54,612 nt of DNA from Flavobacteriaceae bacterium UBA1682. Its GTDB lineage: Bacteria; Bacteroidota; Bacteroidia; Flavobacteriales; Flavobacteriaceae. The stretch is from the NCBI GenBank assembly GCA_002320285.1, contig DCKE01000021.1, positions 1 to 54,612 of the forward strand, written 5' to 3'. The notes beneath the pieces are model-generated. The model ran no database searches. It was not told the DNA's origin and saw nothing but the letters and a program-made list of their open reading frames with translations. The translations under genes were made by a program, and so were the position numbers. Shown here piece by piece: positions 35,439 to 43,633 of the stretch (its first letter is position 1; every line of letters begins with the position of its first letter).

Positions 35439-36584
35439 TTAGTGCGATTGAAAGGATTTTAATTTTTTGTAACCCATGGCAAGAGCTACAGAAGAACAAG
35501 ATAAAATCGCCAGCACAAGACCTAAATTTTGAGTTAAACCCGAAATACCAAGTCCAATACCAATCAGGGTATAATAAATTAGACCAAAAACAGCCCCTGC
35601 TGTTCCGGCAACGTCTCTGTACTTAACCAAGGCTTCACTTAGTATATTGGGAATAGCGACACTAAATCCAATTAGTACAAAAATCATCGGTACTAGAAAA
35701 GCCAAACTATGTTGTAAGAGCAAGATTCCCAGTGCTCCGACACAGGCAATTAACGAAGCGAATACGATCAGACTCGTAGCAGAAATACTCTTTCCTAGCA
35801 GTTTTTTATTAAGCAAGCCGCCCAACAAGGAACTCGTGGCCAACAATAAACCACTATAGCCAAATTGGGTGGAATTATAACCGAGTTTATCAAATATAAA
35901 CGGAGCTAATGCATAATAACTAAATAGCATTATATTAAATACAGCAACCAAAAATGCACTGAGCCAGATTAATTTATCCTTTAATAATGCGACAATTGTG
36001 CTTTTAAAATCGCGCTTAGTATTAAAATCCTTTTTAGTTTCCGGCAGCGTTTTAAAACTGACTATTACCAAAACAAGAGCTAAAAACACCAAGGTGGAAA
36101 AAACGCCATTAATTCCATAGTTCTCTACTACAATACCTCCGATCAGCAATCCGATTACCGGACTTATCGATAGCGCTATGCCGATGATCGAAAATACCTT
36201 ACCAAGTTCCGTTTTGTCGTACAAATCTCTAAAAATAGTTTGGGTTACAACCGATCCGACTGCTATACCAAAAGCTGAAATGACTCGCGCAATCATCAGC
36301 AAATTAAAATTGGAGGCTAATAAGGCCAATAAAGATCCAACACCATAAGTGAGTAAACCATAAATCATCGACTTTCGCCTACCCATTCGATCTGCGGTAA
36401 TACCCCAAAAGATCACACCGATTGCGAAAGCTAAAAAATAAACGGAGATGGTCTGTGATGCTTTGTCGTTAGTCACCGCAAACTCGGCACCGATACTTGT
36501 TAAGGCAGGGCTATAAATCGTTTCCACAAACTGGGGAAACATAATCAGTGCAAGGAGTAACAGCAAATTGGGTTGGGTTTTCAT
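35439..36584 (-). CDS. MFS transporter, DHA1 (Bcr/CflA-like) drug-efflux type
   Basis: 381-residue major-facilitator protein with about twelve membrane helices. Motif A is visible as GITADRMGRRKSMIYG (about residues 61-76) and the DHA1 motif C-like stretch SPVIGLLIGGIVVENYG lies near residues 139-155. These are marks of proton-coupled drug exporters. The size is at the lower end but complete. It is divergent from an AraC-family gene, 99 bp away, which probably controls it. Its promoter is TACTTTTG at 36616-36623 (minus). Confidence 0.9.
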   Translation of the reverse strand: MKTQPNLLLLLALIMFPQFVETIYSPALTSIGAEFAVTNDKASQTISVYFLAFAIGVIFWGITADRMGRRKSMIYGLLTYGVGSLLALLASNFNLLMIARVISAFGIAVGSVVTQTIFRDLYDKTELGKVFSIIGIALSISPVIGLLIGGIVVENYGINGVFSTLVFLALVLVIVSFKTLPETKKDFNTKRDFKSTIVALLKDKLIWLSAFLVAVFNIMLFSYYALAPFIFDKLGYNSTQFGYSGLLLATSSLLGGLLNKKLLGKSISATSLIVFASLIACVGALGILLLQHSLAFLVPMIFVLIGFSVAIPNILSEALVKYRDVAGTAGAVFGLIYYTLIGIGLGISGLTQNLGLVLAILSCSSVALAMGYKKLKSFQSH

Positions 36585-36615
36585 GACGTTTTATTTGTGT
36601 TTTAATTTTTTTTGA

Positions 36616-36636
36616 CAAAAGTAAAACTTACTTTTA
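36616..36636. promoter_or_regulatory. Back-to-back -7 elements between MFS and AraC genes
   Basis: Minus strand TACTTTTG (36616-36623) serves the MFS gene; plus strand TACTTTTA (36629-36636) serves the AraC gene. Their close apposition makes a palindrome AAAAGTA-AAACT-TACTTTT (36617-36635), which may simply reflect the two promoters. Confidence 0.5.
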
Positions 36637-36683
36637 CTGCCATAGTAATGATGTTAAGACATAAAACATCGAAATGAAGACAA

Positions 36684-37454
36684 ATGGTATTTATATCCAA
36701 AGAGCGTTATTTTAATCCAGATGAGATCAATGCGATGGTCATTGGCATTGCCTCAGAGTTTAGCACTCATGATTCCGGATCGCATCAGCACGATATGGCG
36801 CAACTTTTATTTGCTCCAATGGGATGTATGACTATTTCAAGTGTAAACCAACAAAGCATACTACCGCCGACCATGGCAGCTTGGATTCCGCCTCATTTTG
36901 CTCATAGAGTCATCATGCGAAATGTCGTAGCCTATCGGTCGATCTATTTTAACCCCTCTCTACTGCCCGATGATTCCTTCGAATTCACTATCTTGAATGT
37001 AAATGGACTACTGAAAGAATTGATCGAACGAATGTCTTTTTGGCCTTGGGATATGCCCATTGATTTACAGCAAAATACCTTAAACCTTTTTTGGGAAGAA
37101 TTCCACAGTGCACCAAAACAAAACTTAACGCTTTTCGTGCCACAAGATGCAAGAATAAAACCGCATGTAGAACTTTGGAATCAGGGAAAATCCTTGCCGT
37201 CCTTTCTCAAAGAATTTGCGAAGGAAGTCGGTGCTAGTGAAAAAACAATTACTCGTATCTTTTTAAAAGAAACCGGTATGACTTATCAAGATTGGCGGCA
37301 ACAATGGCGGCTTCAAAAATCTATTGAATGGTTAGCAGGAGGCAAAAATGTTCGCGAAACCGCTTTTGATTTGGAGTTTTCAAGTGATAGTGCATTTATA
37401 GAATTTTTTAAAAAATACCAGCGAAAAACACCTCATAAATATTTTAATAAATAG
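36684..37454 (+). CDS. AraC-family regulator with N-terminal cupin-like domain
   Basis: 256-residue regulator. The first about 100 residues match the AraC-type cupin arm (SGSHQHDMAQLLFAPMGCM and AAWIPPHFAHRVIMRN). The C-terminal 100 residues hold both HTH units (LKEFAKEVGASEKTITRIFLKETG and VRETAFDLEFSSDSAFIEFFKKYQRKTPHKYF). Regulators of this size and layout beside an MFS exporter usually control it in response to a small molecule. The start MVFISKERYFNPDE is the first in frame with a suitable leader from the TACTTTTA element. Confidence 0.9.
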   Translation: MVFISKERYFNPDEINAMVIGIASEFSTHDSGSHQHDMAQLLFAPMGCMTISSVNQQSILPPTMAAWIPPHFAHRVIMRNVVAYRSIYFNPSLLPDDSFEFTILNVNGLLKELIERMSFWPWDMPIDLQQNTLNLFWEEFHSAPKQNLTLFVPQDARIKPHVELWNQGKSLPSFLKEFAKEVGASEKTITRIFLKETGMTYQDWRQQWRLQKSIEWLAGGKNVRETAFDLEFSSDSAFIEFFKKYQRKTPHKYFNK

Positions 37455-37508
37455 CCCTTTTTACAGCATAATTATTCATTATCGAAAATGTACTGGTTCA
37501 AAAAAAAA

Positions 37509-37544
37509 TTAAAAAAAAAACCGCTATGAAATATTTCACAGCGG
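37509..37544 (-). terminator. Terminator of the lipoprotein gene at 37575
   Basis: CCGCTATGAA... (37521-37531) and TTTCACAGCGG (37534-37544) form a stem of about 10 bp with one imperfect pair. On the minus strand ten T residues and more follow (37511-37520 and beyond). Confidence 0.8.
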
Positions 37545-37574
37545 CGCAAATTGATCGTGTTTAAAACGCTCCAA

Positions 37575-38042
37575 TTACTTATTAAATGCGTTTTTATACT
37601 TTGACAAAAAGTCGGCTAAGTTTTTGGAATCGGCGGGTTTTAATAAAAACCAAGTATCATCTACTTTTAGCCTTGAGCCCTCTACCCAAAAATAAACCAA
37701 CTGAGGCTCTTGCCCGTCTGATTTTAAATCCAAACTATAATCTGGTGTTTTCATCTTAACCATGATAGCCGTATCGTTCCACTTTTTATCGTATTGGCCT
37801 TTTTCTATAAATTTGAGAATCGATGCAAAATCATTTGGGATTACCGTTAGGGTTTCCGACTCTAAAATTCGCAAATCTATAGTGGAAACGGGTTGCTTTA
37901 AATTTATTTTTGTATGCTTTTGAGTTGCTGTTTCAGTCTCTACAGCTTGTGTTTTCTTTTTACACCATGCACCACAGGATTGCAGAGAAATTACTGTTAC
38001 CAACAGCCCTAATAGCGCCGCGCTTTTTAAATGTTTTTGCAT
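37575..38042 (-). CDS. Unknown lipoprotein
   Basis: 155-residue predicted lipoprotein (lipobox LQSC, Cys23) that I do not recognise. After a polar linker (residues 25-50) comes a small alpha/beta domain with alternating hydrophobic strands (around DLRILESETLTVIPNDF and EPQLVYFWVEGSRLKVDDTWFLL). The ATG at 38042 is chosen because it begins a clean signal peptide; the ATG at 38111 would add 23 residues before it. The gene lies 69 bp after another small lipoprotein gene on the same strand, so the two are probably co-transcribed. A terminator follows. Confidence 0.65.
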   Translation of the reverse strand: MQKHLKSAALLGLLVTVISLQSCGAWCKKKTQAVETETATQKHTKINLKQPVSTIDLRILESETLTVIPNDFASILKFIEKGQYDKKWNDTAIMVKMKTPDYSLDLKSDGQEPQLVYFWVEGSRLKVDDTWFLLKPADSKNLADFLSKYKNAFNK

Positions 38043-38111
38043 ATTGTTTATTTTGTGATTTGGATAAAATGATGTTTCAAATTTAACCATTAATATGGAT
38101 TTCACCACCAA

Positions 38112-38615
38112 CTAATTAGCAAAGGAATCGGAAACGAGTTCTAATTTTAATTCCGGATTGTATTGTAATTTATTAACGTCTTTAAAGATTACTTTCCCAT
38201 CTTGTTCGACAATATCTCCATAACCTTCCAATAAGGTGTTATCAACCAGTTTAAAGACGACTTGACGCGTTGACGTTATCCCTTCTGACATAAAAACATA
38301 GTCGGCAATTAAAAGATCGCCTTTAATCACCCCGTTTATAGTTCCTGAGTTTCTGTCTTTTCCGCTGAGGCGATAATCTAAAGTCCCCTTGGCCGAATCA
38401 TTTTCAAGTACGAAATCTAAAATTATCTCGTTGTCGTCTTTTTTATATTGATATAGCAGCTTACTACCGGATGCGGATATCTCTTGATTTGTCCGTGTTT
38501 TGACCGACTCATCGACAACTGCCTTACTATGGTCTCTTACTTCTTGCTTGCAGGAAATTAGCGACAACGTCAGGACCAGCACCCCGACTGTTTTAATAAT
38601 CATTGTTAAATTCAT
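38112..38615 (-). CDS. Unknown lipoprotein
   Basis: 167-residue predicted lipoprotein (lipobox LISC, Cys22). The mature part is beta-rich, with repeated strand-turn motifs (IILDFVLENDSAKGTLDYRLSG, then GTINGVIKGDLLIADYVF), a lipocalin-like or small-barrel look. No catalytic motif and no family I recognise. It probably shares a transcript with the lipoprotein gene downstream. The start could also be the in-frame ATG at 38603. Confidence 0.65.
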   Translation of the reverse strand: MNLTMIIKTVGVLVLTLSLISCKQEVRDHSKAVVDESVKTRTNQEISASGSKLLYQYKKDDNEIILDFVLENDSAKGTLDYRLSGKDRNSGTINGVIKGDLLIADYVFMSEGITSTRQVVFKLVDNTLLEGYGDIVEQDGKVIFKDVNKLQYNPELKLELVSDSFAN

Positions 38616-38713
38616 TATCTATATCTTTTAATAACAATATATACAATAATCACACCTTTTTTAAAATATTCCGAACTTTTCTTTAATTATTTTTATGAAC
38701 GGATCTTGTTAGA

Positions 38714-38763
38714 ATATACCCATTTTATATACAGTAAGGGAACTGTATATGAAATGGGTATAT
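38714..38763. repeat. Long near-perfect hairpin (22 bp arms) downstream of the thiolase gene
   Basis: Arms 38714-38735 and 38742-38763 are 22 bases each with a single imperfect pair, around a 6-base loop (AAGGGA). The arms hold ATACCCATTT / AAATGGGTAT. It lies between the lipoprotein gene start (38615) and the thiolase stop (38793). No T-run follows on either strand, so it is not an ordinary intrinsic terminator; it could be a palindromic repetitive element or an mRNA 3' end stabiliser. Confidence 0.85.
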
Positions 38764-38792
38764 GAAATCGAAATACTCCAGACTACTCTATA

Positions 38793-39971
38793 TCAGCGTT
38801 GAAGATTTTCAATGATCACCGTGGTTGATCCGCCACCTCCATTACAGATTGACGCCAGACCATAACGTGCCTTTTTTTGCTTTAATACATGGGTTAAGGT
38901 TACGAGTATTCTTGCACCAGAAGCGCCAATCGGATGGCCTAAGGCCACAGCGCCACCGTGAACATTGACGCGTGATAAATCCAAATTCAACAATTTTTCC
39001 AACGATAAGATTACCGAAGCATAAGCTTCATTGATTTCAAAATAATCAATATCTTCAATTTGTAGACCTACTTGTTTTAATGCTTTCCTTATGGAGATCG
39101 CAGGAGCGGTCGTAAACCATTCTGGCTCTTGAGAACCGTCGGCATAAGCGATAATTTTTGCTAAGGGTTGCCATTGTTTTGCGGCTACCATTTCGGCCGA
39201 TGCTAATATTAATGCGGCAGCACCATCGTTGATATTACTCGAATTGGCAGCAGTAAGTAGGCCTTCTGCCTCAAAAGCCGGTTTCAGTAGCGGCATTTTT
39301 TCGGGAATAATTTTATAAATATCTTCGTCAGCAGCAACGTCTATGGTTTCTTTTCCCTTGCGAACGGGCACCGAAAGCATTTCGTCATCAAAACGATGTT
39401 CCGCCGCAGCCTTCTGTGCCTTTTGATAAGACTGTAGTGCATAATCATCGAGCTGTTCTCTTGAAAAACCAAAGTGACGTACGCCGATTTCCGCGGCATT
39501 GCCCATGTGAAAATCGTGATAAACATCCCACAACCCATCTTTTATCATGCCGTCTGTCAACGACAAGTGACCCAGTTTATTACCGCTTCGTACTTGAGCA
39601 TAATGAGGCACATTACTCATACTTTCCATTCCTCCCGTAACCACTAATTGATCCAACCCCAACTGTATTTGTTGCGCTCCGAGAACAGTCGCTTTTAAAC
39701 CCGCTGCACAAACTTTATTGACAGTTGTAGCCTCTACATGGTATGGAATACCTGCTAAAACAGCCGCTTGCCGTGCTGGCGATTGGCCCAGTCCTGCACT
39801 TAATCCATTGCCCATATAAACGCTAGAGACCTCCTGAGGATCGATCTCCAAAGACGCTAAACTTCCCCTAATTGCCAGCGCTCCCAACTGAGGCGCAGTA
39901 TAATCTGATAAATTTCCCAATAAACCTCCAATTGGCGTTCTTTTTGCCGCCACTATAAATACTTCTTTCAT
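38793..39971 (-). CDS. Thiolase (acetyl-CoA C-acetyl/acyltransferase)
   Basis: 392-residue thiolase. It cleaves 3-ketoacyl-CoA or condenses acetyl-CoA. All catalytic elements are visible: nucleophile Cys88 in NKVCAAGLKA, Asn314 and Glu315 in FEINEAYA, His346 in GGAVALGHPIGASGAR and Cys376 in ASICNGGGGS. The length matches biosynthetic and degradative type II thiolases; sequence alone does not tell which direction it works. It is 48 bp downstream of a TetR-type regulator gene on the same strand. A perfect palindrome ATACCGATCGGTAT lies 17 bp before its start, matching the one before the regulator gene, so it is probably repressed by that protein. Confidence 0.95.
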   Translation of the reverse strand: MKEVFIVAAKRTPIGGLLGNLSDYTAPQLGALAIRGSLASLEIDPQEVSSVYMGNGLSAGLGQSPARQAAVLAGIPYHVEATTVNKVCAAGLKATVLGAQQIQLGLDQLVVTGGMESMSNVPHYAQVRSGNKLGHLSLTDGMIKDGLWDVYHDFHMGNAAEIGVRHFGFSREQLDDYALQSYQKAQKAAAEHRFDDEMLSVPVRKGKETIDVAADEDIYKIIPEKMPLLKPAFEAEGLLTAANSSNINDGAAALILASAEMVAAKQWQPLAKIIAYADGSQEPEWFTTAPAISIRKALKQVGLQIEDIDYFEINEAYASVILSLEKLLNLDLSRVNVHGGAVALGHPIGASGARILVTLTHVLKQKKARYGLASICNGGGGSTTVIIENLQR

Positions 39972-39987
39972 CCTAACAATTATTAAT

Positions 39988-40001
39988 ATACCGATCGGTA
40001 T
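39988..40001. promoter_or_regulatory. Palindromic operator before the thiolase gene
   Basis: ATACCGATCGGTAT is a perfect 14-base palindrome, 17 bp upstream of the thiolase ATG and 18 bp past the regulator's stop. The same sequence with one base changed stands before the TetR gene (40647-40660). Confidence 0.8.
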
Positions 40002-40019
40002 TTTTAAATATAAAAAAAT

Positions 40020-40613
40020 TTACGCTGTTAATTCTTGTCTTATAATCTTTTTAATACGGTCGACTGCCGTCGCGATATGCTTGGCATCGCTGGTGATCTT
40101 ATTGAGTAACACACCGCCCTGTATCAGCATTACAAAAGTATAGGCGTAGTGTTCGGCGTCAATGGCCTCTCTAAATTCGCTTTTTTTCTTTCCGTCTTCG
40201 ATGATCGTGGCAATTCGGTTGGTCCACAATATAAAACTATGCTGTACAACCCCTTTCAAAAAAGGCAGGTTATCGTCGGCTTCGACAGCGGCATTCAGCA
40301 AGGGGCAGCCACCGTGCAATGCAATATCCGTCCAGTTGTCCACATGAAATTCAAACAGTGCTGTCAGGTTTTGCAAGGCAGAATTTTCGCTCAATTGCGT
40401 TTTTTTCAAACCTTGAAACACCCTTTTAACATTATAGTCAAAAGCTGCTAAAGCGACTTCTTCTTTGTTGGTAAAATTTCCGTAAACACTGCCCTTTGTC
40501 AATCCGGTAGCCGATGTGATATCGGAAATTGAAGTACCGGCATATCCCTGTACATTAAACAACTTTGCCGTTTTTTCTACAATAAAGTTTTTAGTTTTTG
40601 TAGCCTTATCCAT
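40020..40613 (-). CDS. TetR/AcrR-family repressor of the thiolase gene
   Basis: 197-residue regulator. The N-terminal HTH (about 10-55) reads IVEKTAKLFNVQGYAGTSIS and TGLTKGSVYGNFTNKEEVALAAFD, the classic TetR pattern; the rest is a helical ligand-binding and dimer domain. The ATG at 40613 is chosen over 40634 because the promoter -7 element TATATTTG (40632-40639) would place the transcript start downstream of 40634. Its own operator ATACCTATCGGTAT (40647-40660) lies just upstream of that element, so it would block its promoter. The matching palindrome before the thiolase gene points to control by the same protein. The ligand is probably an acyl-CoA or similar compound; this is inference. Confidence 0.93.
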   Translation of the reverse strand: MDKATKTKNFIVEKTAKLFNVQGYAGTSISDITSATGLTKGSVYGNFTNKEEVALAAFDYNVKRVFQGLKKTQLSENSALQNLTALFEFHVDNWTDIALHGGCPLLNAAVEADDNLPFLKGVVQHSFILWTNRIATIIEDGKKKSEFREAIDAEHYAYTFVMLIQGGVLLNKITSDAKHIATAVDRIKKIIRQELTA

Positions 40614-40631
40614 TCGTTTTTGTTTATTGTT

Positions 40632-40660
40632 CAAATATACTAAAAAATACCTATCGGTAT
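40632..40660 (-). promoter_or_regulatory. Promoter and operator of the TetR-type gene
   Basis: The minus-strand -7 element TATATTTG (40632-40639) is preceded by ATACCTATCGGTAT (40647-40660), a near palindrome that differs in one base from the perfect copy at 39988-40001. A repressor bound there would lie between the -33 and -7 regions. Confidence 0.75.
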
Positions 40661-40744
40661 ATTAAAAATAAAAATAGGTGATTTCGCAGTGACTTCTTTT
40701 AAAGTAAAGGGTATACCCCTGTCTTGAACTGTTTTAAAAAAAGG

Positions 40745-40774
40745 TTTTGTATGCGCCTATAATTCTTATATTTG
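40745..40774 (+). promoter_or_regulatory. Promoter of dapD
   Basis: TTTTG (40745-40749) as -33 and TATATTTG (40767-40774) as -7, separated by 17 bases, form a full Bacteroidota promoter. The -7 ends 14 bp before the dapD ATG. Confidence 0.75.
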
Positions 40775-40788
40775 CAAAAACATAAAAA

Positions 40789-41604
40789 ATGGAAAATTTA
40801 AGGAATATCATAGAGAACGCTTGGAACGACAGACAGCTTCTTCAGGACAGCGCTACTCAAGATGCTATCAGACAAGTTATTGATTTAGTGGATTCGGGTA
40901 GTTTGCGTGTAGCAGAACCCGTAGGTAATGACTGGCAAATCAACGAATGGGTAAAAAAAGCCGTAGTTCTTTATTTTCCTATACAGAAAATGGAAACATG
41001 GGAGGCTGGAATCTTTGAATATCACGACAAAATGCCTTTAAAAAGAGATTATGCGGCTAAAGGTATTCGTGTAGTTCCTAACGCTGTTGCAAGACATGGA
41101 GCATTTATAGCTTCAGGCGTAATTTTAATGCCTTCTTATGTCAATATTGGCGCTTACGTAGACGCAGGTACTATGGTTGACACTTGGGCAACGGTAGGTA
41201 GTTGTGCTCAGATCGGCAAAAACGTTCATCTAAGTGGCGGGGTTGGAATTGGTGGTGTACTAGAGCCTTTACAAGCAGCTCCAGTAATCATTGAAGAAGG
41301 GGCTTTTCTAGGTTCGAGATGTATCGTAGTTGAAGGTGTTCGCGTTGGTAAAGAAGCTGTTTTAGGTGCTAATGTAGTCTTGACAGCGTCGACAAAAATA
41401 ATCGATGTTACCGGAGATCAACCTATCGAAACTAAAGGTTATGTGCCAGAACGCGCAGTAGTAATACCGGGCTCATATACCAAAAAATTTCCTGCTGGAG
41501 AATTTCAAGTTCCTTGTGCCTTGATCATTGGACAACGCAAAGCATCCACAGACTTAAAAACTTCCCTAAACGACGCTCTACGAGAATATAACGTTGCCGT
41601 TTAA
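40789..41604 (+). CDS. dapD: 2,3,4,5-tetrahydropyridine-2,6-dicarboxylate N-succinyltransferase
   Basis: 271-residue DapD. It succinylates tetrahydrodipicolinate in lysine and diaminopimelate synthesis. The N-terminal helical domain is followed by a left-handed beta-helix of hexapeptide repeats (about 100-220). The DapD hallmarks are PNAVARHGAFIASGVILMPS, NIGAYVDAGTMVDTWATVGSCAQIG and GGVGIGGVLEPLQAAPVIIEE. Length is normal. A promoter stands just upstream and a terminator follows at 41620, so it is monocistronic. Confidence 0.96.
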   Translation: MENLRNIIENAWNDRQLLQDSATQDAIRQVIDLVDSGSLRVAEPVGNDWQINEWVKKAVVLYFPIQKMETWEAGIFEYHDKMPLKRDYAAKGIRVVPNAVARHGAFIASGVILMPSYVNIGAYVDAGTMVDTWATVGSCAQIGKNVHLSGGVGIGGVLEPLQAAPVIIEEGAFLGSRCIVVEGVRVGKEAVLGANVVLTASTKIIDVTGDQPIETKGYVPERAVVIPGSYTKKFPAGEFQVPCALIIGQRKASTDLKTSLNDALREYNVAV

Positions 41605-41619
41605 TATTATACAAATACA

Positions 41620-41654
41620 AAGAACAGCACAGTAAATCCGTGCTGTTCTTTTTT
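41620..41654 (+). terminator. Intrinsic terminator of dapD
   Basis: AAGAACAGCAC (41620-41630) pairs with GTGCTGTTCTT (41640-41650), followed by a T-run. It covers a GTG at 41640, which therefore is unlikely to start the next gene. Confidence 0.9.
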
Positions 41655-41669
41655 ATAAACACTTTTGCA

Positions 41670-43535
41670 ATGAATGCAACAACCCTATCTAGTTTAAAAC
41701 TTTTTGCCAAGCGACTGTTGGTGATTTTGTTTTTTTATCAACTATGCCGATTTGCCTTTTACATTTACAATTACTCATTCTTCGTCGATTCACTCGACTT
41801 AAAAGTATGGTTGGGAGGTATGCGTTTTGACTTGTCCGTGATTGGATATGTCAATTTGCTGTTTGCCGTTTTGCATTTGGTTCCCGGTCAATTTCAAGCT
41901 AACAAGGCTTACCAAAAGTTTTTACTATACAGCTTCTACCTGGTTAACACCTTTGTAATTTCACTCAACTTCATCGATTTTGAATATTTTAAATTCATTG
42001 GCCGACGCAGTTCATATGGGATGATCACCGCAAGTGGTATGGAAAATGAAATCTGGGGTTTATTGCAATCGTTTGTTGTAGACTATTGGCAAATACCGTT
42101 TTTAATGTTGGTTTTTGCTATTTTGATAGGCTTTTCCTTAAAAGCAATCAATTACCGCAGCGTAAATACTCGATTTTCATGGGGCGCTTTAAGCATTTGC
42201 TTATTAACCGTAGCCGTATTATTTGTATGTGGTCGTGGCGGATTTCAAAAAAAACCGTTGCGCATCGTAGATGCCTCAACCTACAGTCAAATAGGCACTA
42301 CAGCCCTCGTGCTTAATACGCCCTTTACTGTACTTAAAACCATTGGTAAAAAAGAAACTTTAGAAGATGTACATTTTTTCTCCGATGAAGAAAGTAATGC
42401 TATTTTTAATCCGATTCAAGAATTTCATCACGAAACGACCAATAAAAAGAATGTAGTTTTATTGATTTTAGAAAGTTATGGACGCGAAAATATTCAACGT
42501 GGATTAACTCCTTTTCTAGATTCCTTAATTCAAAAAAGTTATTTCTTTGAAAATGGATTTGCCAATGGAAAACTATCTATTGACGCAGTACCGTCTACCA
42601 TTTCGAGTATACCGAGTTTGATGAACAACAGCTATATTTCATCGAGTTATTCGGTCAACAAAGTATATGCTTTACCAGAGATACTAAAAGATCACGGCTA
42701 TCAAACTGCTTTTTTTCACGGTGCTTTTAACGGAAGTCAAAATTTTGATCAATATGCCGATGTTGCGGGATTTGATCAGTATTATGGAAAAGACGAATAC
42801 AAAGGTCCCGAATCATTTGATGGAAAATGGGGTGTTTTTGACGAAGATTTTTTACAATTTTTCGCCAAAGAACTCGATCAATTTAAAGCGCCTTTTTTCG
42901 CTACACTTTTTACGATATCATCACACGCACCTTTTACAATCCCCGAAAAATACAAAAATAAGTTTCCCAAAGGAACTACTCCAATACACGAGTCTGTCGC
43001 GTATACAGACTTTGCTTTAAAACAGTTTTTTAAAACAGCATCGACTATGCCGTGGTATAAGGAAACCATTTTTATCATCACTTCCGACCATACTTCTTCT
43101 TTTGGCGAAGAACCACAATACAAAAACAATATAGGTAAATTTAAAATTCCCATTTTATTTTTTGCGCCAGGAGACCCTGAACTCGTTGGTGTAGTTGAGA
43201 AAAATTTCCAACAGATCGACATACTTCCTAGCTTGATGGATTATCTACAATTGAATACAAAAATCGTCACTTATGGTAAATCCTACCGATCCGACAAAGA
43301 CTTTGTGGTCAATTATCTCGACAACGTTTACAACTATGAAAAAGGGGATTACTATTTAGCTTTCGATGGAAAGAAAAGTCTGGGACTCTTTAATTGGAAA
43401 AAAGACCCACTTTTAAAAACCAATCTAATGCCATCTCATCCAGAACAACTCAAAGAGATGGAAACTTTTATAAAAGCCTATATACAGTCGTTCAACAAAA
43501 GGGTTAGAGAAAACAAACTAACCGTCGAAAAATAA
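41670..43535 (+). CDS. LtaS-like membrane sulfatase/phosphatase-fold enzyme
   Basis: 621-residue membrane enzyme of the LTA-synthase/sulfatase family. About five hydrophobic helices occupy residues 15-190, then an extracytoplasmic alkaline-phosphatase-fold domain. Metal and active-site motifs are visible: NVVLLILESYGREN (Glu for metal), NGKLSIDAVPSTISSIPSLM (nucleophile Ser/Thr region), SSHAPFTIPEKY (His) and FIITSDHTSS (Asp-His). In Gram-negative bacteria such proteins move phosphoglycerol or phosphoethanolamine onto glycans or lipids. The exact substrate is unknown. The ATG at 41670 is used because the earlier GTG lies inside the dapD terminator. Neighbouring glycosyltransferases suggest a role in envelope glycan decoration. 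Confidence 0.9.
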   Translation: MNATTLSSLKLFAKRLLVILFFYQLCRFAFYIYNYSFFVDSLDLKVWLGGMRFDLSVIGYVNLLFAVLHLVPGQFQANKAYQKFLLYSFYLVNTFVISLNFIDFEYFKFIGRRSSYGMITASGMENEIWGLLQSFVVDYWQIPFLMLVFAILIGFSLKAINYRSVNTRFSWGALSICLLTVAVLFVCGRGGFQKKPLRIVDASTYSQIGTTALVLNTPFTVLKTIGKKETLEDVHFFSDEESNAIFNPIQEFHHETTNKKNVVLLILESYGRENIQRGLTPFLDSLIQKSYFFENGFANGKLSIDAVPSTISSIPSLMNNSYISSSYSVNKVYALPEILKDHGYQTAFFHGAFNGSQNFDQYADVAGFDQYYGKDEYKGPESFDGKWGVFDEDFLQFFAKELDQFKAPFFATLFTISSHAPFTIPEKYKNKFPKGTTPIHESVAYTDFALKQFFKTASTMPWYKETIFIITSDHTSSFGEEPQYKNNIGKFKIPILFFAPGDPELVGVVEKNFQQIDILPSLMDYLQLNTKIVTYGKSYRSDKDFVVNYLDNVYNYEKGDYYLAFDGKKSLGLFNWKKDPLLKTNLMPSHPEQLKEMETFIKAYIQSFNKRVRENKLTVEK

Positions 43536-43573
43536 ATCCAACTGACTGGAGCTAACTGTTTTTACACATCAGA

Positions 43574-43609
43574 AAAACCCCATAATTTTCAAATAAATTA
43601 TGGGGTTTT
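43574..43609. terminator. Bidirectional terminator between convergent genes
   Basis: AAAACCCCATAATTT (43574-43588) and AAATTATGGGGTTTT (43595-43609) are perfect 15-base arms with a 6-base loop, between stops at 43535 and 43634. Confidence 0.88.
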
Positions 43610-43633
43610 AGTTTATTATAAATACTGAGATTA

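Noticed and set aside
36617..36635. Palindrome between MFS and AraC genes as an operator
   Set aside because: It is fully explained by two back-to-back -7 elements; no independent evidence for an operator.
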